From Gynuella sunshinyii YC6258 (GTDB lineage Bacteria > Pseudomonadota > Gammaproteobacteria > Pseudomonadales > Natronospirillaceae), in NCBI RefSeq assembly GCF_000940805.1, contig NZ_CP007142.1, forward strand, positions 6,114,593 through 6,178,592: DNA of 64,000 nt, given 5' to 3'. Positions 55,784 through 64,000 of the stretch are shown piece by piece; position 1 is the first letter of the stretch; each line of letters begins with the position of its first letter. The position numbers and the translations under genes were made by a program. The notes under the pieces are model-generated. The model worked only from the letters and a program-made list of their open reading frames with translations, had not been told where the DNA came from and made no database searches.

Positions 55784-56733
55784 CCAAAATTCTGGTAACG
55801 GGTGCTTCCGGTTTTGTTGGCAGCACTTTCATGCAGCGTTTTGCTGCACATGATGACCTTGAGTTATTTGGGGTAGCGCGCCGTGCTATGCCGTGGAGCA
55901 ACTATGCTCAGGTGGATCTGGCCCAGGGACTGAACATCGATTTCAAACCTGATGTAGTCGTCCATGCGGCAGCCCATGTCTCCCCCTGGGGAACTGAGCA
56001 GGAATATCACCGCAAAAATGTTACCGCGACGCAGGAGGTCATTCGTTTCTGCGAACAAAATGAATGCCCCCGGTTGATTTACCTTTCCTCCAGTTCGGTG
56101 TTCTATCGCGACGAACCACAGTTCAATATCACTGAAGACTCCCCGATTGGGCCGGAATTCATCAGCTGGTATGCCGCCAGCAAATACGCCGGTGAACAAC
56201 TGGTCAGCAATTATCAGGGAGAACATGTCATCCTTCGCCCGAGAGCTGTTTTTGGTCCGGGTGATACTGTGTTGTTTCCACGGATACTACGGGCAGCTCA
56301 AAAAAACCGTCTGGCGCTGCTGACAGGCGAAGGACAACCAGCCGTAGGTGACTTTATTTATATCGAAACGCTGTGTGACTATATACTGACGGCTGCGGTT
56401 AAACCGGGCCTGCATGGCGCCTACAATCTTACCAACGCTGAAACCGTCGAGTTTCAGTCACTCTTGCTGACCATTCTTGATCGCCTGGGTCTGCCTCGTC
56501 CCACCCGCCGGTTAAAGGTCACCACAGCCATGCGAATTGCCGGTTGGCTGGAAAGGCTGTATCGGGTTTTACATCTGTCCGGAGAGCCTCCGGTAACGCG
56601 CTACAGCATCAGTGTCTTTGCACACAGTAAAACCTTTGATCCCAGTCGTATGCTCAGAGACCTCGGTCCACCCTCTATATCACTCTCTGAAGGCATAGAC
56701 AGGTTTGTCACATGGCAACGACAGCATGCTTGA
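55780..56733 (+). CDS. NAD-dependent epimerase/dehydrogenase (3-beta-HSD/OleD-like)
   Basis: 317 residues of the extended SDR type: nucleotide motif GASGFVGSTF (8-17) and catalytic YAASK, after YLSSSSVFY. RPRAVFGPGDTVLFPRIL is a wording seen in 3-beta-hydroxysteroid dehydrogenase/OleD-like reductases. It could reduce a beta-keto acid to a beta-hydroxy acid in the product of the condensing enzyme. It is the last of four overlapping genes and starts on the ATGA of the previous stop. Confidence 0.88.
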   Translation: MTKILVTGASGFVGSTFMQRFAAHDDLELFGVARRAMPWSNYAQVDLAQGLNIDFKPDVVVHAAAHVSPWGTEQEYHRKNVTATQEVIRFCEQNECPRLIYLSSSSVFYRDEPQFNITEDSPIGPEFISWYAASKYAGEQLVSNYQGEHVILRPRAVFGPGDTVLFPRILRAAQKNRLALLTGEGQPAVGDFIYIETLCDYILTAAVKPGLHGAYNLTNAETVEFQSLLLTILDRLGLPRPTRRLKVTTAMRIAGWLERLYRVLHLSGEPPVTRYSISVFAHSKTFDPSRMLRDLGPPSISLSEGIDRFVTWQRQHA

Positions 56734-56910
56734 TACCGTTAGACCGTGTCGACCAACAATGGCCTGGCCGGGCGCGTACCGTAATGAGTATCCGGCATCA
56801 TATGGATATTAAGAGATGACCACGACGACACACCTTTTTCACCCATTTTGCACACTGGCATCGCCGTTTTCAGCGGTTGTTTGGCCAAGGCTTGATCTGA
56901 GATATCCACC

Positions 56911-57507
56911 ATGGCTTTAGGTATTGCATTTCTTACCGGACAACCCCACCTGGATTCATGCTCTCTCAGCCAGGATCAGCAACAGTTTGCCCAACAACTG
57001 ATCCGTCGGGGTGTCCACCTGGAACCGCTGAATTTTCCTTATCGGGAAGGAATGAAGCCTTACCGCCAACAGTCACCGGTCGCAACCGCTTTGACGCTCA
57101 GCTGGCAATATCTACGCTCACGCACCCAACAATTCAGCGATAACTACAGCGCCTGTCTTCGTGATCTCATCAATAAACATCCCCGAACATTGTTTCTGGC
57201 AGGTCACTGCGGACTGGAGTTTCTAAACAATATTGAACTGCCGGAATCCTGCCATCACCGTATTCACGTTCTCGCATATGGCCCGATAGCCCGTTGTCGT
57301 CTGAACTATCCCACCATGCTGGTGCAGGGACGACGGGACTGGATATCAAAGATTTTCTTTTCTGACACGGATTTCCAGATTCAGTGCGGGGTTTCCGATT
57401 ACCTTCGCAGTCCTGAGTTGTTACAACTGGCCAGGTTGAAGATCGATAAATTATTACAGGACATCCCCACGCCAGCTCCGCAGAAACCTGTCAGCTCTAT
57501 AAGCTGA
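56911..57507 (+). CDS. Hydrolase-like protein of unknown function at the end of the cluster
   Basis: 198 residues, no signal peptide. It has a possible nucleophile-elbow sequence FLAGHCGLEFL, where a GHCG replaces the usual GxSxG, and a C-terminal PTMLVQGRRDWISKIFF that resembles the acid loop of alpha/beta hydrolases (LVxGxxD). No further domain was recognised. It lies 177 bases after the epimerase gene on the same strand and may be part of the same transcript. Confidence 0.6.
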   Translation: MALGIAFLTGQPHLDSCSLSQDQQQFAQQLIRRGVHLEPLNFPYREGMKPYRQQSPVATALTLSWQYLRSRTQQFSDNYSACLRDLINKHPRTLFLAGHCGLEFLNNIELPESCHHRIHVLAYGPIARCRLNYPTMLVQGRRDWISKIFFSDTDFQIQCGVSDYLRSPELLQLARLKIDKLLQDIPTPAPQKPVSSIS

Positions 57508-57524
57508 TCACCGGCCACTCACAT

Positions 57525-58463
57525 TCATTCAGCCAGAAAGTAGCTGTTTTGCTGGCCGGCGAAATGCTGCTGCACAAAATCGACAAACACCCGTTGTTGA
57601 TTGGGAATATATTTCGAACGGGCATACTGCATCATCACACATCCCTGATAACGCCCTCTCAACTGCCAGTCGGGTAAAACCCTGATCAACTTTCCCGCCA
57701 ACAGGTAGTCAGTGACGGTAAATTCAGGAAAAACCGCAATACCCAACCCCTGTAACGCGGACTCACGGCGAATTTCCGAGTGATTCACGGCAATAGGACC
57801 ATCAACAGCAACCGCCACCTTATGGTCGTGCTGATAAAACTCCCAGGTCAGATCGTCAGCTTCCTCGCCAATTCTGATGCACTGGTGGTCCTTGAGCTGT
57901 TGCGGCTCTGTGGGTGTGCCATGACGAGCCAGATAATCCGGGCTGGCACACAACAACAACCGGCTGTTAATCAATGGTCTGGCCACCAGACCGGGTACTG
58001 GAGCATCCGTAATGGTAAAAATCACATCCACCTCATCACTGATCGGATCGATAAAATGGTCCACCACCTTGAAATGCATGCTGACTTTTGGATGCTCACG
58101 GACAAACTCCAGCACCAGAGGCGTCAAAACCCGTCGGGCAAACGCCTTTGGTGCCGCGACTCTCAGCAAGCCCACTACTTCGCCGGTTTTGGCCTGGGCG
58201 GCACTGGCAGCGATACGAGCCGACACCAGCATGCTCTGGCACTGCTGGAACACTTCTCTGCCGGCTGTACTCAAATTCAAACGCCGGGTCGTGCGCTCCA
58301 GCAGACGAACCTGTAATGCTGCTTCCAATCTCGAAACTGAACGACTGACGGCCGATGGAGACAAATTCAGGCGTGCAGAGGCTGCTGAAAAACTACCTGC
58401 TTCCACCACGGTCACAAGAATTGCCATATCCGGTAATAAATTAATCAATTGATTGGTGTTCAT
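57525..58463 (-). CDS. LysR-family transcriptional regulator
   Basis: 312 residues. The N-terminal HTH reads MAILVTVVEAGSFSAASARLNLSPSAVSRSVSRLEAAL, followed by the LysR substrate domain (LLRVAAPKAFARRVLTPLVLEFVREHPKVSMHFKV). It is convergent with the hydrolase-like gene and divergent from the EamA transporter gene, whose start is 94 bases away. LysR proteins often control the divergent gene, so the transporter is the likely target. Confidence 0.92.
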   Translation of the reverse strand: MNTNQLINLLPDMAILVTVVEAGSFSAASARLNLSPSAVSRSVSRLEAALQVRLLERTTRRLNLSTAGREVFQQCQSMLVSARIAASAAQAKTGEVVGLLRVAAPKAFARRVLTPLVLEFVREHPKVSMHFKVVDHFIDPISDEVDVIFTITDAPVPGLVARPLINSRLLLCASPDYLARHGTPTEPQQLKDHQCIRIGEEADDLTWEFYQHDHKVAVAVDGPIAVNHSEIRRESALQGLGIAVFPEFTVTDYLLAGKLIRVLPDWQLRGRYQGCVMMQYARSKYIPNQQRVFVDFVQQHFAGQQNSYFLAE

Positions 58464-58557
58464 GACGCAAAAGTCCTGTGCGTATAACCAGAATTATCTT
58501 CACCACTATATAGAATTATGCTGGGTTCTGGGAATACAGACAGGAGCCCCTCTTACC

Positions 58558-59445
58558 ATGACCATGATTACCTCCACACATTCCGGTCTCGGCCGGGCCG
58601 AGCTATCTCTGTTACTGGTGGCCATTTTCTGGGGGACCAGCTATGGACTGACACAGACAGCATTGTCCTATGCGCCAGTCATGTTATTTATCGCAATCCG
58701 TTTTTTGCTGACCCATCTGGCGCTAGTGCCCAGAATGCTGCGCGAATTCAAACAGGGCCGGAATCCTGACTGGATCGTCGCCATTCCAACAGGTTTGATA
58801 CTTCTGGCGATTTTCAGTTGCGAGGTGACCGGCGTTGCACATACCAGCGCTGCCAACGCTGCGTTTCTGATCAGTCTGAACGTTTTGATGACGCCTTTTG
58901 TTGAATATCTGTTCACTGGCACCCGGCCTGATTCCAAAACGTCGGTATTGGCATTATCAAGCGTTCTGGGGGTCTATGGCCTGACCCGAGAACATGGTTT
59001 GACCTGGTCACTCAACAGCGGCGACTGGTTAATAATAGCGGCGGCGGCATTGCGCGCAGTCATGATCACCACGGTTAAACGCCTGATGAAGGATCGACAA
59101 CTGGCAACAGCCAGCCTCACCGCACTGCAAGCTTTGATCGTAGCGACTGGCGCGATTGTTTTTCTTCTCTGCTTTACGGAAAAAAGGGTAATTACGATAC
59201 CACTGGAACCTCAGTTCTGGGGGATCATGCTATATCTGGTCGGATTCTGTACATTGTTTGCTTTTTTCGTTCAAAACCGGGCCGTGCAATATACTTCTGC
59301 CAGCAAGGTGGCGTTATTGATGGGTAGTGAACCACTGTTTGGAGCACTGTTTGCGGTTATCTGGCTAAATGAAAGCCTGAGTCTGACTCAGGCTTTTGGC
59401 GGATTGTTGATTACGTTTAGCACCGTACTGGCAACACGACGTTAG
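58558..59445 (+). CDS. DMT-superfamily (EamA) transporter
   Basis: 295 residues from the ATG at 58558, after CAGGAGC about ten bases upstream; the frame is open from 58453 but that part lacks support. Two EamA repeats, each with about five helices, fit the ten-helix drug/metabolite exporters. The opening VAIFWGTSYGLTQTALSYAPVMLFIAIRFLL is typical. Substrate unknown. The stop codon overlaps the stop of the convergent LacI gene by 4 bases. Confidence 0.88.
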   Translation: MTMITSTHSGLGRAELSLLLVAIFWGTSYGLTQTALSYAPVMLFIAIRFLLTHLALVPRMLREFKQGRNPDWIVAIPTGLILLAIFSCEVTGVAHTSAANAAFLISLNVLMTPFVEYLFTGTRPDSKTSVLALSSVLGVYGLTREHGLTWSLNSGDWLIIAAAALRAVMITTVKRLMKDRQLATASLTALQALIVATGAIVFLLCFTEKRVITIPLEPQFWGIMLYLVGFCTLFAFFVQNRAVQYTSASKVALLMGSEPLFGALFAVIWLNESLSLTQAFGGLLITFSTVLATRR

Positions 59446-60482
59446 CCGGTTAATAACACTCTGCCAGGCTCGGCCACTTCGAATGCCTGTTCCTTCACCG
59501 ACTGGCGCAATACCAGATCAGGTTTAAAGATCCGGTTAATGTCACATTTCTGATGCTGACTCAGACTGATTGCAAGCTTGGCTGCCTGCTGCGCCATACG
59601 GCTGATAGGCACCCGGACAGTCGCGAGTGATGGCTGAAAATAACCCGCCAGCATGACATCATCATACCCCACAACAGAAACATCATCCGGTACTTTCAAT
59701 TGATATTCCTGTAATCGCCGGATTGCACCAATCGCCATTAAATCATTACCGCATACCACTCCGGTAAAGGGCAGATTGCGCTTCAGAATCCGACTGATCG
59801 CCTTGGCACCTGATGATTCGTTGAAATCGGCTTCCACTATGCGGTCTTCACTGAACCTCAGGCCATACTCTTCAATGGCGCGTCGAAATCCCTGAAACCG
59901 CAACCGGGCATCTGGCTTGAATAACGGTCCGGTAAGACACACGAGCTTTCTATGTCCTCTGTCCAACAGGGATTTCGCTGCCAGATACCCCCCCTGTTCG
60001 TTGTCCATCGCGATACAGTTTTTAGCCAATGCCGGAATATAGCGGTTAATTAATACAACAGGTGTCTTTTGTGCCTGAACAAAGCCAATGATTTCCTCAT
60101 CGCTCATTGCATCCAAATGCAATATCAGTGCATCACAATGATGTTTCAATAAAAAATGAATGGCTTCACGTTCCCGCGAAAGATCGCCATGGCCATTGGT
60201 GACCATCATCTGGCGCCCCTCCTGCCTGAGGATATCTTCAATACTGTGCATCATATCACCAAAGAAGGGACCAGACAGGTCACTGACAACCAGACCCACA
60301 ATATTAGAGCGAAATGAATCAATTGATCCTGGTGTCTTATTTGACCGATAGCCAAGTTCATTAATTGCATCCAGGACTTTTTCGCGCGTTGCTTCTGCGA
60401 CCCACTTTGAGTTGTTTATTACTCTGGATACAGTGGCAATAGAGACTTTTGCATGTTTAGATATTTGACGAATGGTAGCCAT
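59442..60482 (-). CDS. LacI-family transcriptional repressor
   Basis: 346 residues. It begins with the LacI HTH ATIRQISKHAKVSIATVSRVINNSKWVAEATREKVLDAI, then the ligand-binding domain with VVCGNDLMAIGAIRRLQEY and VSVVGYDDVMLAGYFQPSLATV. A sugar or oligosaccharide is the usual ligand. It is the gene nearest to the secreted cellulase, downstream on the same strand but separated by a terminator, so cellulase control by it is plausible, not shown. Confidence 0.92.
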   Translation of the reverse strand: MATIRQISKHAKVSIATVSRVINNSKWVAEATREKVLDAINELGYRSNKTPGSIDSFRSNIVGLVVSDLSGPFFGDMMHSIEDILRQEGRQMMVTNGHGDLSREREAIHFLLKHHCDALILHLDAMSDEEIIGFVQAQKTPVVLINRYIPALAKNCIAMDNEQGGYLAAKSLLDRGHRKLVCLTGPLFKPDARLRFQGFRRAIEEYGLRFSEDRIVEADFNESSGAKAISRILKRNLPFTGVVCGNDLMAIGAIRRLQEYQLKVPDDVSVVGYDDVMLAGYFQPSLATVRVPISRMAQQAAKLAISLSQHQKCDINRIFKPDLVLRQSVKEQAFEVAEPGRVLLTG

Positions 60483-60930
60483 GATTTTTCTTGCTCTTTT
60501 AACTGGTTACACTGATTGAATCAGGCAAATACTACCCAAACTAATCTTCGTCCTTCCACAATGGGTATACCTTTAATGTTTCGCTTGATACTGTATTTTC
60601 CCTGGCAGTCCCATAACGGTCTGTCAGATGACCCCATAAACTCTATCAACCAATGAAGACATTTATGTACAGTCGGGTTATCGCAGTTGCGATTACTATG
60701 GTGTTATTGTTATCTCATAAATATTCCTGCTTGTTATACGAATAATTGCAGTATGATTCAGCCTGTTTTTTTTGCAAGGCGGATCAATTGTTTCGAGAAC
60801 TGTAGCACGACTGTTTAAAGATGCTTTCCACAGTACTCATTCTTTGGCATGACCTACATAACAAACTTTTCATTAAATGACTCATCAGCTTTTTTTTGAA
60901 ATAAGTTGTTAACCAGATATCGTTTTAAAA

Positions 60931-60940
60931 AAACCGGTTT
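60931..60940. promoter_or_regulatory. Palindrome AAACCGGTTT, possible LacI-type operator
   Basis: Perfect 10-base palindrome with a central CG, the general form of LacI-family sites. A related ACCGGTT core is seen at 63833-63839 upstream of the cellulase gene. Evidence is only pattern-based. Confidence 0.3.
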
Positions 60941-60980
60941 CCGGCATATCAACCAATGCACTTAAGGAAAATATCCATTC

Positions 60981-61010
60981 AAAAAAAAGGAGCACATTAA
61001 TGCTCCTTTT
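60981..61010 (-). terminator. Terminator of the cellulase gene
   Basis: On the minus strand, AAAAGGAGCA, loop TTAATG, TGCTCCTTTT followed by more T: a 10-bp stem and a T-run, 18 bases after the GH6 stop. Confidence 0.85.
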
Positions 61011-61028
61011 TAATGTCACTCTCAGCCA

Positions 61029-63236
61029 TTACTGCGCTGGCGGTCCGGCAGGCTGGTCAAGTGGCGGATAGGCGTTCTCCAACAGAACCTGAAAGCCCTT
61101 AGAGAACCAACGACCAGCATGCGGTGCGTCTGCCAGAGCCCCAGTACCGACATTTGGATTGTCTGTATTGTTGCTGGCCGGGTTACACATGGGATCATGC
61201 TGTTTAGCTGGATCATCTGGATCCTGTTCAAAGTCAGGATCAGCGACACCATCAGACTCCCCTGGTGGTTTTACCCATACAAAAGCGTCTACTCCGGGAT
61301 ACGGATCAGCCCAAGGCTTATAGCCAATACCACCGGACTGGTTACACCAGTTTCCACGATGATAACGGCGATCAATACGCGAATCGTTCACATAAGTATT
61401 GAGATCAGATGAACTACTGACACTACCAGGCCGGCCAGTTCCACCCCAACCGTTACGGCCGGTATCAATCAACATACCAATTGTGCTCGGCGCGCCTTTG
61501 GCAATCATCTTGTTACGGAATTCCTGTGCGTAACTTTTCTCATCAAAATAAGAATTCCATTCGTAGAAGTTGGAAGACCTGACAGGCTGACCGCCCACAT
61601 TCAGATTCGGATTCGTCAGGTATGCCTCAACAGTTGGCGTGTAGTTGGCAGTATTGGTAATAAATCCAGCAATGCTGCTCCAGCCTTCATCAGTTCCCGT
61701 CACCACTCCTGCAATCAGGTCCACCGCCGGACCAAAGTTGCTGTCCCAGCCGAGCCAGCCAGAGTGCGCTGCGTCAACGTAGGCGTATACGTTATCGATC
61801 GGTGCCAGTGCATTAAGTGCATAGGTAATACCCTCACGGTAGCCATCATCACCATTGGCTTCCTGACAGGCAGGCACGTCAAGATTTGTCACCAGATTTG
61901 GCAGTGAGTCAATTTCGATAATGGCGACAATGCGAATGTTCTGATAAGCGGGATCCGACACAATTTCTGCAATTGGATCAATATATTCAGCTTTGTAGCG
62001 GGCCATACCACCCTCGGCAATCAAAAGTTCACCGTTGGAGGCCAGTGCGTTACAGTCACGATTCGGCAGGTCATAAACCACGAACATGAACATGTTGGCA
62101 CCCTGTACCAGCGCTTCGTTCAGATGATCACGCAGACCCATCGCGGTTGAAGTGCCTTCAATCGCAGCAATTCGGTCCATCCAGACGGCTGTATTGATGT
62201 CTGCAATCGAAGCACCACCTGGTTCAGCGGCCGCTTTGGCAGACCATTCGGGGTTGACATACCAGACCGCATCACGGAATGGGTTATCGACCCGAGCGGC
62301 ACCACTGGAGCCATCTGTCACGGTGATAGTGGTTGAGGCCTGATCACTGTCCTGCCCGTCACTGACGGTAACGGTGACCACATATGATCCTGGATCAGAG
62401 AACAGATGGCTGGGAGTCGGTCCTGTTCCCGTAGAGCCGTCACCAAAGACCCAGCTATAGGTCAGCGGATCATTATCCGCATCGCTGGAACCACTGGCAT
62501 CGAAGGCTACCACCACAGGTGCTTTGCCACCGCGAACATCGCTGCTGATTACTGCGTTCGGCGGTGTATTACCCGTTTCAGTGGTCACCGCGATATTGAC
62601 ACTGGCCGTGTCTGTCAGCGAACCATCACTAACGGTCACAACAGCGGTATAATCACCTGCTGCGGAGTAAGTATGTGCAGCGGTGACGCCAGCACCCGTG
62701 GTACCATCACCAAAGCTCCAGCTGTATGTCAATGCATCACCATCAGCATCGGTTGAGCCGCTGGCGGAGAAACTGACGGCCAATGGAGCATTGCCAGTAG
62801 TTGGAGTTGCCTGGGCAGCTGCAACTGGAGCGTGATTGGTCGGAGTACCTCCACCACCACACACGCTGCCGGTTACTGTTGGTATCTGAGCGTTCGCACC
62901 GGTAGAGCCTTTGGTACCCTGGAATCCGAACTCTGCACTCTGGCCCACGGAAATATTGCCGTTCCAACCCAGATTGGTTGCAGTGTAAGGATTGGTACCG
63001 GTTACATTTGCATTCCAGCTATTGGTCATCCGGGAGCCATCAGTGTACTCCCAGCCAACCTGCCAACCGTTAATGGCACTGTTGCCGTCGTTTTTAATTT
63101 TGATTGTTGCAGTAAAGCCGGTATTCCATTCACTGTTTACCAGATACTCACAGGTTGCCGCCTGAGCCGTGGTTCCGTAAATGGCTCCGATCGTCAAAAT
63201 GGATGCTATGGCAAAATTGCATCTTCGATTTGTCAT
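61029..63236 (-). CDS. Secreted cellulase/cellobiohydrolase: CBM2-PKD-PKD-GH6
   Basis: 735 residues. Signal peptide 1-26 (ends TAQA); CBM2 cellulose-binding module about 27-126, bounded by Cys29 and Cys126; two PKD domains, about 133-218 and 224-308, each with WxFGDG; catalytic domain about 317-735 of glycoside hydrolase family 6. GH6 marks are [18 protein letters not shown] (Asp394, matching the assisting Asp of known enzymes), [13 protein letters not shown] (Asp443, matching the catalytic acid) and [14 protein letters not shown]6 enzymes cut cellulose with inversion. Exported and probably acting outside the cell. Confidence 0.95.
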   Translation of the reverse strand: MTNRRCNFAIASILTIGAIYGTTAQAATCEYLVNSEWNTGFTATIKIKNDGNSAINGWQVGWEYTDGSRMTNSWNANVTGTNPYTATNLGWNGNISVGQSAEFGFQGTKGSTGANAQIPTVTGSVCGGGGTPTNHAPVAAAQATPTTGNAPLAVSFSASGSTDADGDALTYSWSFGDGTTGAGVTAAHTYSAAGDYTAVVTVSDGSLTDTASVNIAVTTETGNTPPNAVISSDVRGGKAPVVVAFDASGSSDADNDPLTYSWVFGDGSTGTGPTPSHLFSDPGSYVVTVTVSDGQDSDQASTTITVTDGSSGAARVDNPFRDAVWYVNPEWSAKAAAEPGGASIADINTAVWMDRIAAIEGTSTAMGLRDHLNEALVQGANMFMFVVYDLPNRDCNALASNGELLIAEGGMARYKAEYIDPIAEIVSDPAYQNIRIVAIIEIDSLPNLVTNLDVPACQEANGDDGYREGITYALNALAPIDNVYAYVDAAHSGWLGWDSNFGPAVDLIAGVVTGTDEGWSSIAGFITNTANYTPTVEAYLTNPNLNVGGQPVRSSNFYEWNSYFDEKSYAQEFRNKMIAKGAPSTIGMLIDTGRNGWGGTGRPGSVSSSSDLNTYVNDSRIDRRYHRGNWCNQSGGIGYKPWADPYPGVDAFVWVKPPGESDGVADPDFEQDPDDPAKQHDPMCNPASNNTDNPNVGTGALADAPHAGRWFSKGFQVLLENAYPPLDQPAGPPAQ

Positions 63237-64000
63237 AAATTTGTTCCCATTGATCTATGCGATTCTTAATGAGTGCGTTATTCCTTACTCAACTACGAAT
63301 GCCGTAATAATCTCGCGTAGTTTGCGGTCTCTGATGACAATATTTTTAAAATTGAATGTCAGCAGATCGATGTCCATTTTTTTGCTGTGTCGTTAAGCCA
63401 GATTCAAGAATACGTAACCAAATACATCAGTTTCAGCCAAAACTCTGACGAACGTTTTTTTCTATATCAATATCGCCAGAGCGACTATTTTTTTAATTAC
63501 GTTTTTTGGAAACTTCCTGGACGTATTTGTTAATCGACCTCAAAACAATAGACAGAAAAGCAGCCGACGAAAATGGTAACAACGTAAAAACCTGCCTCTC
63601 TTAATCTGTTCAAAACAATTGAACAGAGAAGCCAGATCATTAACTAAAACTCATCATTGAATTCTAAATTCAAGAAAATGAAATTTTTTTCATCGACAAC
63701 AAGTAATCATGGTAAAAAGCCTGAAATATACCTAGCTAAAGGCTTTTAACCGGAAAATTGGCTTGAGATTCTTATGTATGACAATGAGACGAACCTCACA
63801 CTTCAAACAAAACAAAAAAATTCAATGCGCCGACCGGTTAATAGTTAACAATGCAACCAAATGTGCTTTCATTCGATAAAATAGCAGCCAGAAAACCTGT
63901 AAATCCTGTAACAGGCACTTGGTTTTTTAAGGCACTAAATTTTTATTTAATACATTAGTACAGCCTTAACAGCATTATAAGAAACAATATGGTGTATTAA
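63237..64000. other. Upstream region of the cellulase gene
   Basis: 764 bases, AT-rich, to the window end, with no gene recognised. It must hold the cellulase promoter; GGGAACAAATTT just before the start is the likely ribosome site. A weak ACCGGTT core occurs at 63833-63839. Confidence 0.4.

Larger units (their letters stand above)
60483..61028. other. Intergenic region between cellulase and LacI gene
   Basis: 546 bases with no gene recognised. It includes the terminator of the cellulase gene at 60981-61010 and a palindrome AAACCGGTTT at 60931-60940. The palindrome has the AANCGNTT-like form used by LacI proteins, but its distance from the lacI start (about 450 bases) makes an operator role uncertain. 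Confidence 0.45.

Noticed and set aside
1-64000. tRNA genes, rRNA, CRISPR arrays, insertion sequences or prophage genes
   Set aside because: I looked for cloverleaf arms, spaced repeats, transposase motifs and phage structural genes and saw none that could be supported.

Overview
The window reads as chromosomal DNA of a heterotrophic, probably marine or saline-habitat gammaproteobacterium. Pointers are the moderate GC content, a secreted modular GH6 cellulase, a pectin (rhamnogalacturonan) esterase, a rhombosortase-type GlyGly-CTERM protein, a lipopeptide-type NRPS and a homoprotocatechuate pathway. Saccharospirillaceae-like organisms (Gynuella, Reinekea) fit this combination, but that is inference from gene content only. 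No rRNA, tRNA, CRISPR array, IS element or phage gene was seen.

Layout. (1) 1-6.9 kb: the 3' end of a non-ribosomal peptide synthetase (carrier, dual epimerization/condensation domain, Thr-type adenylation domain, carrier, two tandem thioesterases), then a SyrD/PvdE-type exporter. (2) 7.5-12.8 kb: an NAD(P)H-type FAD/Fe-S oxidoreductase paired with pyruvate:ferredoxin oxidoreductase. (3) 13-20.2 kb: pectin acetylesterase lipoprotein, VOC protein, SDR-like protein, NAD-malic enzyme, a rhombosortase substrate and an atypical Nramp relative. (4) 21-25.6 kb: a secreted choice-of-anchor-B/GEVED/P-domain protein, a YtkA-like exported protein and a MauG-like dihaem peroxidase, followed by a tandem SnoaL-like lipoprotein on the other strand.

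(5) 26.8-45.9 kb: a large catabolic island. A TctCBA uptake system with a universal stress protein lies divergent to an amine-oxidase-like flavoprotein plus cupin. Next to it is a complete-looking 4-hydroxyphenylacetate/homoprotocatechuate block: a two-component hydroxylase of the Acinetobacter type, hpaD, hpaE, hpaF, hpaH hydratase, hpaI, one FAH-family HpaG-like enzyme, the regulators HpaA and HpaR, an extra aldehyde dehydrogenase and a LuxR-type regulator. A Bcr/CflA transporter gene inside the block carries an in-frame stop codon. The likely flow is aromatic amine or acid uptake, oxidation to 4-hydroxyphenylacetate, ring hydroxylation, meta cleavage, then pyruvate plus succinic semialdehyde.

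(6) 46-49.6 kb: a MoxR ATPase/VWA pair and a helical protein of unknown function. (7) 49.6-52.6 kb: an AT-rich, gene-poor stretch with a decayed PepSY membrane protein. (8) 52.6-57.5 kb: a tightly overlapping operon of ketoacyl synthase III, metallo-beta-lactamase-fold hydrolase, F390-synthetase-related adenylate-forming enzyme and NAD-dependent epimerase/dehydrogenase, followed by a small hydrolase-like protein. Its enzyme logic parallels OleABCD (head-to-head acyl condensation, beta-lactone and olefin formation) but uses different families. It is the best candidate here for an undescribed biosynthetic system. (9) 57.5-64 kb: LysR regulator, EamA transporter, LacI regulator and the CBM2-PKD-PKD-GH6 cellulase.
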